Assembly (NCBI RefSeq): GCF_003611475.1
Contig: NZ_RAXT01000024.1
Span: forward strand, 1 to 46,197
Direction: 5' to 3'
Origin: Acinetobacter rongchengensis
GTDB lineage: Bacteria > Pseudomonadota > Gammaproteobacteria > Pseudomonadales > Moraxellaceae
DNA: 46,197 nucleotides
The position numbers and the translations under genes were made by a program. The notes under the pieces are model-generated. The model was given only the letters and a program-made list of their open reading frames with translations, was not told the origin of the DNA and searched no databases. Below, one piece after another: positions 1 to 9,190 of the stretch (the first letter of the stretch is position 1; each line of letters starts with the position of its first letter).

Positions 1-1
1 C

Positions 2-3000
2 ATTCAAGATACAGCGGGGAATGATGCGAGTAGTATTACGCAGACGGCTTTACCATCAGACGATAACCACTCGAATATTGATCTTACTGCACCACAATTA
101 CAAAGCGTAGAAGTCAATTTAGTAGGGCAATTGGTATTCCATTACAATGAAGCATTGGATGGAACTAATCTACCGAATGCAACTGATTTTAGTGTTACGG
201 TCAATGGTCAGACTGTGAGTCCAAATACAATTACGATTTCAGGTAATGATGTTCTGCTCAGTTTCATTCCAGCGATTGGAATAGGACAAAGTGTGAGTTA
301 TGGCTATACCGATCCAAGTGTAAATAACGATACATCAGCCATTCAAGATGTTGCGGGGAATGATGCTGGAAGCATTCCACAAACCACATTGCCAATGGAT
401 GACAACCATTCAACAATTGATAGCACAGCGCCACAATTACAAAGCGTAGAAGTGAATACAGCAGGGCAATTGGTATTCCATTACAACGAAACTTTAGATG
501 GAAACAACCCACCCAATGCCAATGATTTTAGTATCACGGTCAATGGTCAAGTTGTTATTCCAACTGCAATTACAATCACGGGCAACGATGTCTTATTGAG
601 CTTCATTCCAGCAATTGGCATTGGACAAACGGTTACGTATAGCTACACCGATCCAAGTATAAATAACGATACATCAGCCATTCAAGACACAGCGGGGAAT
701 GATGCTGCAAGTATTCCATTAATAAACTTACCGACTGACGATAACCATTCAACAATTGATAGCACAGCGCCAATATTACAAAGCGTTGAAGTCAATCCCG
801 CTGGACAATTGGTATTCCATTACAACGAAGCCTTGGATGGAAACAACCCACCCAATGCCAATGATTTTAGTATCACGGTTAATGGTCAAACCGTTACGCC
901 AAGCAGTATCAGCGTGACAGGTAACGATGTTTTATTGAGCTTCGTTCCAGCGATTGGAATAGGACAAACGGTCACATATAGCTACACCGATCCAAGTGTA
1001 AATAACGATACATCAGCCATTCAAGATGCTGCGGGGAATGATGCGAGTAGTATTGCACAGACGACTTTACCAGCAGACGATAACCATTCAACAATTGATA
1101 GTACAGCGCCACAATTACAAAGCGTTGAAGTCAATTCTGCTGGACAATTGGTATTCCATTACAACGAAACTTTAGATGGAAACAATCTACCGAATGCGAC
1201 TGATTTTAATATCACGGTTAATGGTCAAATCGTTACGCCAAGCAGTATCAACGTGATAGGCAATGATGTATTCCTGAGTTTTATTCCAGCAATTGGAATA
1301 GGACAAAGTGTGAGTTATGGCTACACCGATCCAAGTGCGAATAATGATACATCAGCCATTCAAGATGTTGCGGGGAATGATGCGAGTAGTATTCCATTAA
1401 CGAACTTACCGACTGATGACAACCACTCGAATGTGGATAGCACAGCGCCACAATTACAAAGCGTTGAAGTCAATCCAGCAGGGCAATTGGTATTCCATTA
1501 TAACGAAGCCTTGGATGGTACAAATCTACCGAATGCGACTGATTTTAGTATCACGGTCAATGGTCAAGTTGTTGTTCCAACTGCAATTACAATCACGGGC
1601 AACGATGTCTTATTGAGCTTCATTCCAGCAATTGGCATTGGACAAACGGTTACGTATAGCTATACAGATCCAAGTGCAAATAATGATACATCAGCCATTC
1701 AAGATGTTGCAGGGAATGATGCAAGTAGTATTCCACTAACAAACTTACCGACTGACGATAACCATTCAAATATTGATAGTACAGTACCAAACTTTGTGAG
1801 TGCATCAGTTGACACGTTGGGCACAACACTGACGTTGACCTATAACGAAATTCTAGATGACGGTAACTTACCATCAGTAAGTAACTTTACAGTAACCGCT
1901 GGTGGGATCGTCGTCAATGTCGTTGGGATTAGCGTGAGTGGTCAAGATGTGATTTTGAGCCTCAGTCAAGCAGTAACGACAGGGCAAAATGTACAAGTTT
2001 CCTATACAGACCCAAGTGTAAATAATGATATTAATGCGATTCAAGACATCGTAGGGAACGATGCCTCAGACTTAAGCTCAACACTAGTCAATAATAACTC
2101 TACAGTAGCAACAGCTGACAGCACAGCACCTGTTTTACAAAACGTTGAAGTCAATCCAGCAGGGCAATTGGTATTCCATTACAACGAAGCATTGGATGGT
2201 GTGAATCTACCGAATGCGACTGATTTTAATATCACGGTTAATGGTCAAGTTGTTGTTCCAACTGCAATTACAATCACAGGTAACGATGTATTATTGAGTT
2301 TCATTCCAGCGATTGGGATAGGACAAAGCGTTACGTATAGCTACACCGATCCAAGTGCGAATAATGATACATCCGCTATTCAAGATGTTGCGGGGAATGA
2401 TGCTACAAGCATTCCACAAACTACTTTGCCAACGGATGACAACCATTCAACAATTGATAGCTCAGCGCCAATATTACAAAGCGTTGAAGTCAATTCTGCT
2501 GGACAATTGGTATTCCATTACAACGAAACTTTAGATGGAAACAATCTACCAAATGCGACTGATTTTAGTGTTACAGTTAATGGTCAAATCGTTACGCCAA
2601 GCAGTATCAACGTGACAGGTAACGATGTATTCCTGAGTTTTATTCCTGCAATTGGCACTGGACAAAGCGTCACATATAGCTACACCGATCCAAGTGCAAA
2701 TAATGATACATCAGCCATTCAAGACACAGCGGGGAATGACGCTGCAAGTATTCCATTAACAAACTTACCGACTGACGATAACCACTCGAATGTTGATGTT
2801 ACGCCACCGCCTGCACCGATTATTCTGGGTGCGGAAGATAATGTAGGGACATTCGGCAATATTTACTCAGGTAGCCTGACGGATGATTTAAGTCCAACTA
2901 TTTATGGTGTTGCGGAAGAAAACAGTATTGTCACTGTTTTTGTAAATAATCTTGAGGTCGGTACTGCAATTGCAGATGGTTCAGGTCGCTGGAGTTATGA

Positions 3001-4192
3001 ACCAACATTAACCAATACAACGTTTAGAAGCGTTCAGGGTTCTCATTTCCAAATTACAGCAACTGCTACAGATGCTTCACATAATGTTAGCCCAATCAGC
3101 AATATTTTTGATATAGGAACATATCAAGTCAGTACCACACAGAATCCGACCACAGTACTAGATAAGGATAGTTTATTAGGTTTAGTGGGACTCGATGCCC
3201 TTGGACTTATCCGATTAGATAATCAGCCCATAGCTGCTTATGATCTAAATAATGATTTGAAAAAAGTTGTTATTAAAAATGAACAGCTCATTGCATTAGA
3301 TTCAACGATCAAATATTCGCAATCTGTAGCAGATTTACTTGGTTTGCAGATTAATTATAAGGAAGGAGACATTTTATCGCTATTAGGGATTAAAGTAGGA
3401 TCAGTGGCCACTTTGGAAATTACAGCTAAAGATGATGGCATAGTGTCTAACAATGAAATAACAGAATTTCTTGCTTCTGTTTATATTCCAAGTCTACTCA
3501 ATGTCACTGTATTACCAACATTAAGTATTGAAGCATGGGACAGTCGTTATATTAGCGATACCAATAAAGATAGTAATGGTCAAATTGTTGGATATAGCAA
3601 AACAGATGCAATTTCGCTTACAGATGTTCAATTATTAAGTGGAACAAAAATAGATATTTACGACCAATTTTCTGATTTTGATCAACATCTGAGTACTTCC
3701 AATGTACGAGTTTATGGAACAACTGGAAATGACTCAATTCAAGGTGGTGCATTTAATGATATTTTACGGGGGGGAGATGGTGCTGACACTTTACAGGGCA
3801 ATGCAGGCAATGACTGGTTAGAAGGTGGTAAAGATAATGACTCTTTAACGGGAGGAATCGGTTCAGATACAGCAATTTACCATGTGCTTGTTGCGAATGA
3901 TGCAACAGGTGGAAATGGTGTAGATACATGGACTGATTTTCACAAAGGAAATGTGATAACGGATATTGAAGCGGATAAAATTGATATCACTGAATTACTT
4001 GAGAACTCGGCGAATATTGGAAATATCCAACAATATGTATCGGTGACGTATGATGCTTTAAAAGATCAAACAGTGCTGCAAATAGATCGTGATGGCTCAG
4101 GTAGCACTTATACCAAGAGTAATCTTTTGATTCTAGAGCATGTTAATACCACACTTGAAGAGTTACTTCAAAATCAGCAAATTATTTTCTAA
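2..4192 (+). CDS. Bap-like giant repeat adhesin, type I secreted (5' end outside window)
   Basis: Reading frame is open from base 2, so only the C-terminal 1396 residues are seen and the true start lies upstream. Domains in order: about eight 113-residue SwmB/Ig-like repeats, each with DSTAPxLQSVEVN, QLVFHYNE and YTDPSxNNDTSAIQD motifs; a different Ig-like domain (about nt 2795-3115); a linker; an RTX block (about nt 3712-3860) with GGDGADTLQGNAGND-type nonapeptides that bind calcium; and a C-terminus ending in LEELLQNQQIIF that matches the VCA0849-type type I secretion target region. Such proteins are exported in one step by an ABC/MFP/TolC machine and mediate surface adhesion and biofilm. 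No exporter is in the window. A good terminator follows at once. The class assignment is firm; the exact ligand is unknown. Confidence 0.9.
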   Translation: MQDTAGNDASSITQTALPSDDNHSNIDLTAPQLQSVEVNLVGQLVFHYNEALDGTNLPNATDFSVTVNGQTVSPNTITISGNDVLLSFIPAIGIGQSVSYGYTDPSVNNDTSAIQDVAGNDAGSIPQTTLPMDDNHSTIDSTAPQLQSVEVNTAGQLVFHYNETLDGNNPPNANDFSITVNGQVVIPTAITITGNDVLLSFIPAIGIGQTVTYSYTDPSINNDTSAIQDTAGNDAASIPLINLPTDDNHSTIDSTAPILQSVEVNPAGQLVFHYNEALDGNNPPNANDFSITVNGQTVTPSSISVTGNDVLLSFVPAIGIGQTVTYSYTDPSVNNDTSAIQDAAGNDASSIAQTTLPADDNHSTIDSTAPQLQSVEVNSAGQLVFHYNETLDGNNLPNATDFNITVNGQIVTPSSINVIGNDVFLSFIPAIGIGQSVSYGYTDPSANNDTSAIQDVAGNDASSIPLTNLPTDDNHSNVDSTAPQLQSVEVNPAGQLVFHYNEALDGTNLPNATDFSITVNGQVVVPTAITITGNDVLLSFIPAIGIGQTVTYSYTDPSANNDTSAIQDVAGNDASSIPLTNLPTDDNHSNIDSTVPNFVSASVDTLGTTLTLTYNEILDDGNLPSVSNFTVTAGGIVVNVVGISVSGQDVILSLSQAVTTGQNVQVSYTDPSVNNDINAIQDIVGNDASDLSSTLVNNNSTVATADSTAPVLQNVEVNPAGQLVFHYNEALDGVNLPNATDFNITVNGQVVVPTAITITGNDVLLSFIPAIGIGQSVTYSYTDPSANNDTSAIQDVAGNDATSIPQTTLPTDDNHSTIDSSAPILQSVEVNSAGQLVFHYNETLDGNNLPNATDFSVTVNGQIVTPSSINVTGNDVFLSFIPAIGTGQSVTYSYTDPSANNDTSAIQDTAGNDAASIPLTNLPTDDNHSNVDVTPPPAPIILGAEDNVGTFGNIYSGSLTDDLSPTIYGVAEENSIVTVFVNNLEVGTAIADGSGRWSYEPTLTNTTFRSVQGSHFQITATATDASHNVSPISNIFDIGTYQVSTTQNPTTVLDKDSLLGLVGLDALGLIRLDNQPIAAYDLNNDLKKVVIKNEQLIALDSTIKYSQSVADLLGLQINYKEGDILSLLGIKVGSVATLEITAKDDGIVSNNEITEFLASVYIPSLLNVTVLPTLSIEAWDSRYISDTNKDSNGQIVGYSKTDAISLTDVQLLSGTKIDIYDQFSDFDQHLSTSNVRVYGTTGNDSIQGGAFNDILRGGDGADTLQGNAGNDWLEGGKDNDSLTGGIGSDTAIYHVLVANDATGGNGVDTWTDFHKGNVITDIEADKIDITELLENSANIGNIQQYVSVTYDALKDQTVLQIDRDGSGSTYTKSNLLILEHVNTTLEELLQNQQIIF
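80..2794 (+). repeat. Tandem 339-bp coding repeats (eight units) of the adhesin
   Basis: Unit boundaries, set at the Asp codon of the DSTAP motif, fall at 80, 419, 758, 1097, 1436, 1775, 2117 and 2456, ending at 2794. All units are 339 bp except the sixth (1775-2116), which is 342 bp and clearly diverged in sequence (TVPNF, TLTYNEILDDGN). The other units are near-identical at DNA level and share mosaic variants such as VVVPTAITITGND versus IVTPSSINVTGND, as expected from recombination between units. A partial unit precedes base 80. Confidence 0.93.
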
Positions 4193-4211
4193 TCATTCAA
4201 TTCTAAATAAC

Positions 4212-4240
4212 GCCCTAAGCTCGCTTGGGGCTTTTTTATT
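4212..4240 (+). terminator. Rho-independent terminator after the adhesin
   Basis: An 8-bp stem (GCCCTAAG with CTTGGGGC, one G-T pair) closes a CTCG tetraloop and is followed by six T residues, 20 bases after the adhesin stop codon. Confidence 0.88.
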
Positions 4241-4305
4241 GTCACTTAGCACAGAATTACAAGCTATAATCTAAAGGTATTTTATTTGAATCTTTTATTT
4301 TGATT

Positions 4306-4902
4306 ATGACTTTTACACTAGCAACAGAAACGGCTTACGAAGAAGAGATTAAAAAAAGTCGATTTCAAGCGATTGCAGCACCTGTAGAAAATGAACAGCA
4401 AGTAAAAGAATTTTTAGAAAAGCATTTAGATGTATCGACAACGCACCAATGTTGGGCTTGGAAAATAGGGCATAATGTTCGATTTAATGATGATGGTGAA
4501 CCTTCTGGAACAGCAGGTCGGCCTATTTTGGCAACCATTGAAGGCAATGAGTTGACCAATACAATTGTTTTGGTCAATCGCTGGTATGGGGGAATTAAGC
4601 TTGGTACAGGTGGTTTAGTTCGAGCTTATGGTGGCTGTGCAGGGCAATGTTTATTATTGGCTGAAAAAATTGAACAAATTGAGAAAAAAGCAGTTTATTT
4701 TCAATGCCAGTTTAATGAGTGGGCCATTTTTCAATATGAGTTGAATTCGCAGCAAATTGATTACACAGAGCAATACACTGCACAAGGGGTGAGTGTTGAA
4801 GCGATGTTACAAATCCATCAAATAGAACCTCTTAAACTAAAAATTCAAGATGTCACACGTGGGCGAGAGCACCTCAAAGTATTGGAAGAAAATAATGCTT
4901 GA
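4306..4902 (+). CDS. YigZ/IMPACT family protein
   Basis: 198 residues, the usual size for the bacterial YigZ (UPF0029/IMPACT) family. The N-terminal IMPACT domain is recognisable from KKSRFQA near the start, the GEPSGTAGRPIL motif around residue 65, and VNRWYGGIKLGTGGLVRAY around residues 88-106. A smaller ferredoxin-fold C-terminal domain follows. The family is linked to translation control in eukaryotes; the bacterial role is not settled. A TTG codon lies 6 bases upstream, but the ATG at 4306 is the more ordinary start. The stop overlaps the next gene's start by 8 bases, so the two are probably translationally coupled. Confidence 0.88.
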   Translation: MTFTLATETAYEEEIKKSRFQAIAAPVENEQQVKEFLEKHLDVSTTHQCWAWKIGHNVRFNDDGEPSGTAGRPILATIEGNELTNTIVLVNRWYGGIKLGTGGLVRAYGGCAGQCLLLAEKIEQIEKKAVYFQCQFNEWAIFQYELNSQQIDYTEQYTAQGVSVEAMLQIHQIEPLKLKIQDVTRGREHLKVLEENNA

Positions 4903-5512
4903 ACAAGATCCATTGCTCAAATATAGAGAACAACATAAACATCGACTGAATTATATGCCATGGCTATATTATTCATTAAAGCCCAAGAATAGAGTTTGGG
5001 CAGAACAATGGCAAAAAGAATATCAAGACTATTTGATGGCGATGGAAACCGTTGAAATTGGCAAGAATTGTTTTATTTCTCCATTGGCGCATATCTTTGC
5101 GGAACCTGGTCGTAAGATTGTGATTGGTGACAATACCTTTATCGCCGCTGATTGCACTTTGCATGGGCCTTTGCAAATAGGCAATGAAGTGGCAATCAAT
5201 CATCATTGTATTTTAGATGGGGGGCGAACAGGAATTAAATTACATGATCAAGTACGTATAGCCGCGTATTGTCATCTTTATGCTTTTGACCATGGAATGG
5301 ATTTAGCTCAACCTATTTATCAGCAAGCAGTAACATCCAAAGGTATTGAAATTGCTCAGGATGTTTGGTTAGGGGCGCATGTTGGCATTAAAGATGGTGT
5401 AAAAATTGCTGCACATGCTGTGGTGGGGATGAACAGCATGGTGACTAAAGATGTTGCTGAACGAGAGATTGTGGTTGGTAATCCTGCCCGATTTGTGCGA
5501 TATCGTGAATAA
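4895..5512 (+). CDS. Left-handed beta-helix (hexapeptide) acyltransferase
   Basis: 205 residues. The middle and C-terminal parts show imperfect hexapeptide repeats typical of LbH acetyltransferases (IGKNCFISPLAHIF, IVIGDNTFIAADC, IEIAQDVWLGAHVGIKDGV, IAAHAVVGMNSMVTKDV) and the usual ending VGNPARFVR. A conserved His (CHLYAFDHG region) could be the catalytic base. The N-terminal ~60 residues (LKYREQHKHRLNYMPWLYYSLKPK) are basic and not part of the helix. The ATG at 4895 lies within the last codons of the YigZ-like gene (ATG/TGA overlap); the frame is open further upstream but only inside that gene. The acceptor substrate cannot be read from sequence; sugar or surface-polysaccharide O-acetylation is typical of the family. 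Confidence 0.85.
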   Translation: MLEQDPLLKYREQHKHRLNYMPWLYYSLKPKNRVWAEQWQKEYQDYLMAMETVEIGKNCFISPLAHIFAEPGRKIVIGDNTFIAADCTLHGPLQIGNEVAINHHCILDGGRTGIKLHDQVRIAAYCHLYAFDHGMDLAQPIYQQAVTSKGIEIAQDVWLGAHVGIKDGVKIAAHAVVGMNSMVTKDVAEREIVVGNPARFVRYRE

Positions 5513-5638
5513 TTGCTCAATTTCTATAAATAGATCATTAAATTACGGAATTTATTACATAATACTGTCCAAATTGATAAAAACTTATGCTAACTTAAAA
5601 TAAACAGCCCAAAGCTATACAGCTAAAGCGAGGTTATA

Positions 5639-6481
5639 ATGAACAGAGTAGTAGCTTGTATCGACTCTTCTCCATGCATTAATGCAGTCGCAGAAGCAGC
5701 GGCATGGATTGCTCAGGAAACTGGTCGTGAATTGGTTTTATTACAAGTATTGGACTATTACCCAGCGAGTTATCATCTTGGGGAAATTAGTGGCGTAATT
5801 GGTTTCGAAAGTAATGCGATGCTGTTAAAAGAGCTTGCAGAATTAGAGCAAAAACAAAGCGAACTGGCTTTGGATTATAGTAATAATTTACTTAAACATA
5901 TCTCTGAACATATTCTTGAAAAATACGGTATACAAGCGAGTCAGATACAAGAAAAAGGTGATTTTCTAGAACAAAGTTTTAACCAGTTAGATGTTGACGA
6001 TATCGCTGTGATTGGTAAAGTCGGTGAACGTTCTGCCGAGAAAAATAAGACACTGGGGAGTAATGTTGAAAACTTTATTCGGGGGACAAAAAGCTCAGTA
6101 CTGACTGTCGGAGAGACTTTTAAGCCACCTACACGTTTTATTTTTGCTTATGAGCTTTCAGATGCTTGTCAGAAAATGTTAAAGCGGGTTGAAAAAAGTG
6201 ATCTACTCCGATTATTACAATGTCACTTGGTTTATGTTGGCGATCATCCTGAAATACTCAATGAACCAACACAGCGTTTAAAAGATGCGGGTTTGGATGT
6301 GGTAGTCGAATATCGTTATGGCGATGTTGCGGAGAATATTTTGGAATACCAAAATCAGCACCAAATTCAATTGATTGTGCTTGGTGCATTCAGTCACAGT
6401 AAAATTCATCAATTTTTCTTAGGAAGTGTAACCACCACTATTTTCCGTAACTCATCAGTTCCATTACTGGTTGCAAAATAA
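5639..6481 (+). CDS. Tandem-domain universal stress protein
   Basis: 280 residues, twice the length of a single Usp domain. Domain 1 starts MNRVVACIDSSPCINAVAEA and ends with a glycine-containing nucleotide-site-like stretch followed by SSVLTVGE (about residues 1-155). Domain 2 runs to the C-terminus with LIVLGAFSHSKIHQFFLG and SSVPLLVAK. These two-domain UspE-like proteins are cytoplasmic and help survival under stress. Start is ATG with a GAGG ribosome site 7 bases upstream. The gene is monocistronic, with a perfect terminator hairpin about 75 bases downstream. Confidence 0.9.
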   Translation: MNRVVACIDSSPCINAVAEAAAWIAQETGRELVLLQVLDYYPASYHLGEISGVIGFESNAMLLKELAELEQKQSELALDYSNNLLKHISEHILEKYGIQASQIQEKGDFLEQSFNQLDVDDIAVIGKVGERSAEKNKTLGSNVENFIRGTKSSVLTVGETFKPPTRFIFAYELSDACQKMLKRVEKSDLLRLLQCHLVYVGDHPEILNEPTQRLKDAGLDVVVEYRYGDVAENILEYQNQHQIQLIVLGAFSHSKIHQFFLGSVTTTIFRNSSVPLLVAK

Positions 6482-6556
6482 GTTTTGAGTCAATTTAAGT
6501 CTTAAAATAATAGGTGATTAGTTAAGTAATTACTGTGATTTTATTCACGAAATTTG

Positions 6557-6590
6557 AATGCCACGTCTTTTAAAATACGTGGCATTTTTT
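6557..6590 (+). terminator. Terminator after universal stress gene
   Basis: Perfect 10-bp stem AATGCCACGT/ACGTGGCATT with a 10-nt loop, followed by four more T residues. Confidence 0.88.
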
Positions 6591-6865
6591 ATCAGAAAAA
6601 TTAAAAAAAATCTTGTGAAATATTGCAATTTAAAATGCAATAGCTTTTTTTGAGGAGATTAATTTAATTGATTAAAAAACAAACTGTTGTTAAAAATATC
6701 GTATATTCATGTGTTTAATTGGTAATATATGAGTTATCCACAATTCTACAAACAAGTTCAGGGGATAAATCAGTGCATTGATTGTGCTGGCTAAAAATAC
6801 CAATTCATATTGTCAAACAAAAAAATCCGCTATAACGATAGAGGATTTTTTAGATGAAAAATATT
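6591..6865. other. Intergenic region between convergent genes
   Basis: Strongly AT-rich. It holds a hairpin (see next entry) serving the minus-strand O-methyltransferase. An open frame on the plus strand from 6778 runs mostly antisense to that gene and is not regarded as real. No RNA gene was recognised. Confidence 0.5.
6819..6852 (-). terminator. Terminator of the O-methyltransferase gene
   Basis: Hairpin AAAAAATCC-G-CTAT / ATAG-A-GGATTTTTT with AACG tetraloop and one internal mismatch. A/T flanks make it work in both directions; it lies 14 bases beyond the minus-strand stop. Confidence 0.72.
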
Positions 6866-7531
6866 TTATTTTACAATGGCAATTGCAAAACCATCATGGC
6901 CTTTACTACCGACAGTTTGTAGGGCAGTGCACGATAAAATTTTTGGATGATTCTGCATGGCTTTATACATGTCACGAATCCCTTCGATACTTGGTTTATG
7001 ATTTTCAGGGTCCAGTATGTCACCTGCACGAATCACATTGTCTAAAACGATTACTGTACCAGCGTGAGAAAATTTTAAACTGAGTTCCAAATATTCAGGA
7101 TAACTTTGTTTATCAGCATCAACAAAAATAAAATCGAAAGGTTCAGTATTTTCAGCTAAGGCATTTAATATATCAGCCGCACGCCCAACTTTAAGTTCGA
7201 TCGTTTGTGGAAGTTGAGCTCGATCAATGTTTTCTTGCCCTAAAGCGGCATGGGTGTCTCGGCCTTCAATCGTTAAAATATAACCATCTTTAGGCAATGC
7301 TCGTGCTAACCACATGGTGCTATATGCAGCAAATGTCCCTAATTCCAAAACACGTTTACATTGATTCATTTGAATAAGCATTTGTAAAAGCATGCCTTGG
7401 TTTGCAGCAACAGCAAGATGATCTGGAAAACCTTTATCCTCAGTATTTTTGAGTGTTTGAGTCAAAATTGGGTCTTCAGGGATTAAATGTGATTCGATGT
7501 AACTATCGATGTCTGACCACATTTGTTGCAT
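6866..7531 (-). CDS. SAM-dependent class I O-methyltransferase
   Basis: 221 residues, typical for the O-methyltransferase family 3 (catechol/caffeoyl-CoA type). SAM-binding motif I is VLELGTFAAYSTMWLA around residue 60; LTIEGRD follows, then FDFIFVDADKQSYPEY with the metal-ligand Asp pair, and IVLDNVIRAG. These proteins methylate small hydroxylated aromatics using a divalent metal; the substrate here is unknown. The frame is open eight codons further upstream to a GTG, but AGGCGG sits 6 bases before the ATG at 7531, which decides the start. The gene stands alone with its own terminator. Confidence 0.9.
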   Translation of the reverse strand: MQQMWSDIDSYIESHLIPEDPILTQTLKNTEDKGFPDHLAVAANQGMLLQMLIQMNQCKRVLELGTFAAYSTMWLARALPKDGYILTIEGRDTHAALGQENIDRAQLPQTIELKVGRAADILNALAENTEPFDFIFVDADKQSYPEYLELSLKFSHAGTVIVLDNVIRAGDILDPENHKPSIEGIRDMYKAMQNHPKILSCTALQTVGSKGHDGFAIAIVK

Positions 7532-7716
7532 GTTGTACCGCCTCATTAGAGTCACTGGGTTTGTGTAATGTGCATTTTAATGGTTTATACGTAGAGTGCA
7601 ATTTTCATGGAAACTTTTGGATAATATTTAAGCATTATTTTGGCTAAAGATTTATATAAAAATTGAATTGAAAGATTACTTGAGTAGAGTAACTTTTTTC
7701 TTAAAGTGAACAGCCA

Positions 7717-7748
7717 AATAAAAAGAGATCAAATGATCTCTTTTATAT
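7717..7748 (-). terminator. Terminator of the M15-like lipoprotein gene
   Basis: Perfect 10-bp inverted repeat AAAAGAGATC-AAAT-GATCTCTTTT, 45 bases past the stop of the minus-strand lipoprotein gene. The T-rich side also works on the plus strand. Confidence 0.82.
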
Positions 7749-7789
7749 TCTAAAAATGGCAATTTAAAACAGTCAGCATTCAAATACGA

Positions 7790-8509
7790 TTAGAAATTAC
7801 ACATCGAACTATTACGGGTTAAATCAGGTCCCCAAGTACGGTAGCCTTGTGTGTCAATATGAATTTGACCAGAAGCATATAAACCCAGTCCCATATTTAA
7901 GCTTTGTCCATACTGCGACCAGAATTGACAGAGTTTGAATTTGGTATTTTCAATATATGCATAATCTTCAGGTTGCGGATATTCAGGCCCAATACGGAAA
8001 TCGATTGCCGAATTAAACAAATGGCGTGAAGAACTTGCACCACCAGCACATTGGTTTAAGGGTAAATCACGATACACCGATGTCACTGTGAAATCTGTGA
8101 GTACTTTTGAAGCCACTAAATATTTAAATACTTTTAAAGTCGGTAATTGATTCCGCCAAATTTCTTCACTTGGAATCATATATTCAGATTTACCACATTT
8201 GTCCCAATCACGGGCCGTTTTAAAAAGTTCAAAACTTGGAATAATATTTCCAACGCTATTCTTTTCAAGAAAACGTTCATAATCACGGGCACGTGACTGA
8301 TTAGAACCGATCATGAGCCAATTACGATATGAGTTGGGCATGACTTTAGGTGGAATAGCACGTTCAATCATAATTTTTTCCTGAGGAATATAAATTCGAT
8401 GGCCATGAGGTGTACTAATCGTTGGACCTTTTTGGGGAGAAGACGTACAAGCAGTCAAAAGTGTTGCAAAAAAACTGACTGTAAGCAGACCTTTTAGAAT
8501 ATTTTTCAT
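7790..8509 (-). CDS. Lipoprotein with M15 (DD-carboxypeptidase-like) domain
   Basis: 239 residues. The N-terminus MKNILKGLLTVSFFATLLTAC is a lipoprotein signal with lipobox LTAC, giving an acylated Cys near residue 21. The C-terminal half has the zinc-site pattern of the peptidase M15 fold: SSRHLFNSAIDFR (His and Asp ligands) and a later QIHID His. The family trims D-Ala peptides or acts as a peptidoglycan hydrolase, which fits a periplasmic, outer-membrane-anchored position. A TTG two codons upstream also keeps the frame, but the ATG at 8509 is the natural start. The specific reaction is inferred from the fold only. Confidence 0.85.
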   Translation of the reverse strand: MKNILKGLLTVSFFATLLTACTSSPQKGPTISTPHGHRIYIPQEKIMIERAIPPKVMPNSYRNWLMIGSNQSRARDYERFLEKNSVGNIIPSFELFKTARDWDKCGKSEYMIPSEEIWRNQLPTLKVFKYLVASKVLTDFTVTSVYRDLPLNQCAGGASSSRHLFNSAIDFRIGPEYPQPEDYAYIENTKFKLCQFWSQYGQSLNMGLGLYASGQIHIDTQGYRTWGPDLTRNSSMCNF

Positions 8510-8608
8510 TCTCAATATTAGCTAAAGAAGGTAACGGGCTATTCTAGACTAGTTTGAATCTCGTAATATGGATAAATTGCAAATAAATGTACAATTTGTT
8601 TATTCAAA

Positions 8609-8638
8609 TGAAAAAAGACCAGCTTAAGCTGATCTTTA
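8609..8638 (-). terminator. Terminator of the ferredoxin gene
   Basis: Stem AAAGACCAGC/GCTGATCTTT with one mismatch and a TTAA loop. On the minus strand it is followed by a run of T residues, 12 bases past the fdxA stop. Confidence 0.8.
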
Positions 8639-8649
8639 ATCTCAAAAAA

Positions 8650-8973
8650 TTACTTTTCTAAGTATTGTAATTTATCAGGTTTACCATTCCACTCTTCACG
8701 ATCCGCAGGTTGATCGCCAATTTGAGTGATGTTAGGCCATTTCTGAGCCAACTCAGCATTTAATTCAATAAAGACTTCTTGACCTTCTGGTAGCTCGTCT
8801 TCAGAAAAGATTGCATTTGCAGGACATTCAGGTTCGCAAAGTGCACAGTCAATACATTCATCCGGACTAATGACAAGGAAATTCGGACCTTCATAAAAAC
8901 AGTCAACAGGACATACTTCTACGCAGTCTTGGTATTTACACTTGATACAATTTTCAGTGACAACAAAGGTCAT
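8650..8973 (-). CDS. fdxA: 7Fe ferredoxin [3Fe-4S][4Fe-4S]
   Basis: 107 residues, matching Azotobacter FdI-type ferredoxins in length and Cys spacing. Cys 9, 17 and 50 would bind the [3Fe-4S] cluster, and Cys 21, 40, 43 and 46 the [4Fe-4S] cluster; Cys 12 and 25 are the extra non-ligand cysteines also seen in the family. Motifs [18 protein letters not shown] and [11 protein letters not shown] are intact. It is a cytoplasmic low-potential electron carrier. It sits downstream of mutS on the same strand, but a strong hairpin separates them, so it is probably transcribed alone. An acidic C-terminal half is normal for this class. Confidence 0.96.
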   Translation of the reverse strand: MTFVVTENCIKCKYQDCVEVCPVDCFYEGPNFLVISPDECIDCALCEPECPANAIFSEDELPEGQEVFIELNAELAQKWPNITQIGDQPADREEWNGKPDKLQYLEK

Positions 8974-9122
8974 GGCGTCAGCTACCTAAAAATATGGTTC
9001 TAATTAATAATGGTGTATTTTAGGCAAAAAGTACCCCAACTAACAATTGCTTTTATTGATATTTATTATATGCAGGACTGCTAATTTTGATAAAAAAAGA
9101 ATAAACAGACTATTTTTCACTC

Positions 9123-9168
9123 AAAAAGTGCAAAGCTCGACTTAATTATCCAGCTTTGCACTTTTTTG
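9123..9168 (-). terminator. Strong terminator of mutS
   Basis: Perfect 15-bp stem AAAAAGTGCAAAGCT/AGCTTTGCACTTTTT with a 14-nt loop, 23 bases past the mutS stop. A/T runs at both ends make it bidirectional. Confidence 0.9.
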
Positions 9169-9190
9169 AATAAGGCTAGAACAATAAAAA

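Noticed and set aside
80..2794. CRISPR array
   Set aside because: Repeats are 339 bp, coding and without spacers; they are protein domains.
6778..7083. 101-codon plus-strand frame
   Set aside because: Mostly antisense to the O-methyltransferase gene, contains that gene's terminator hairpin, and has no ribosome site or protein motif.
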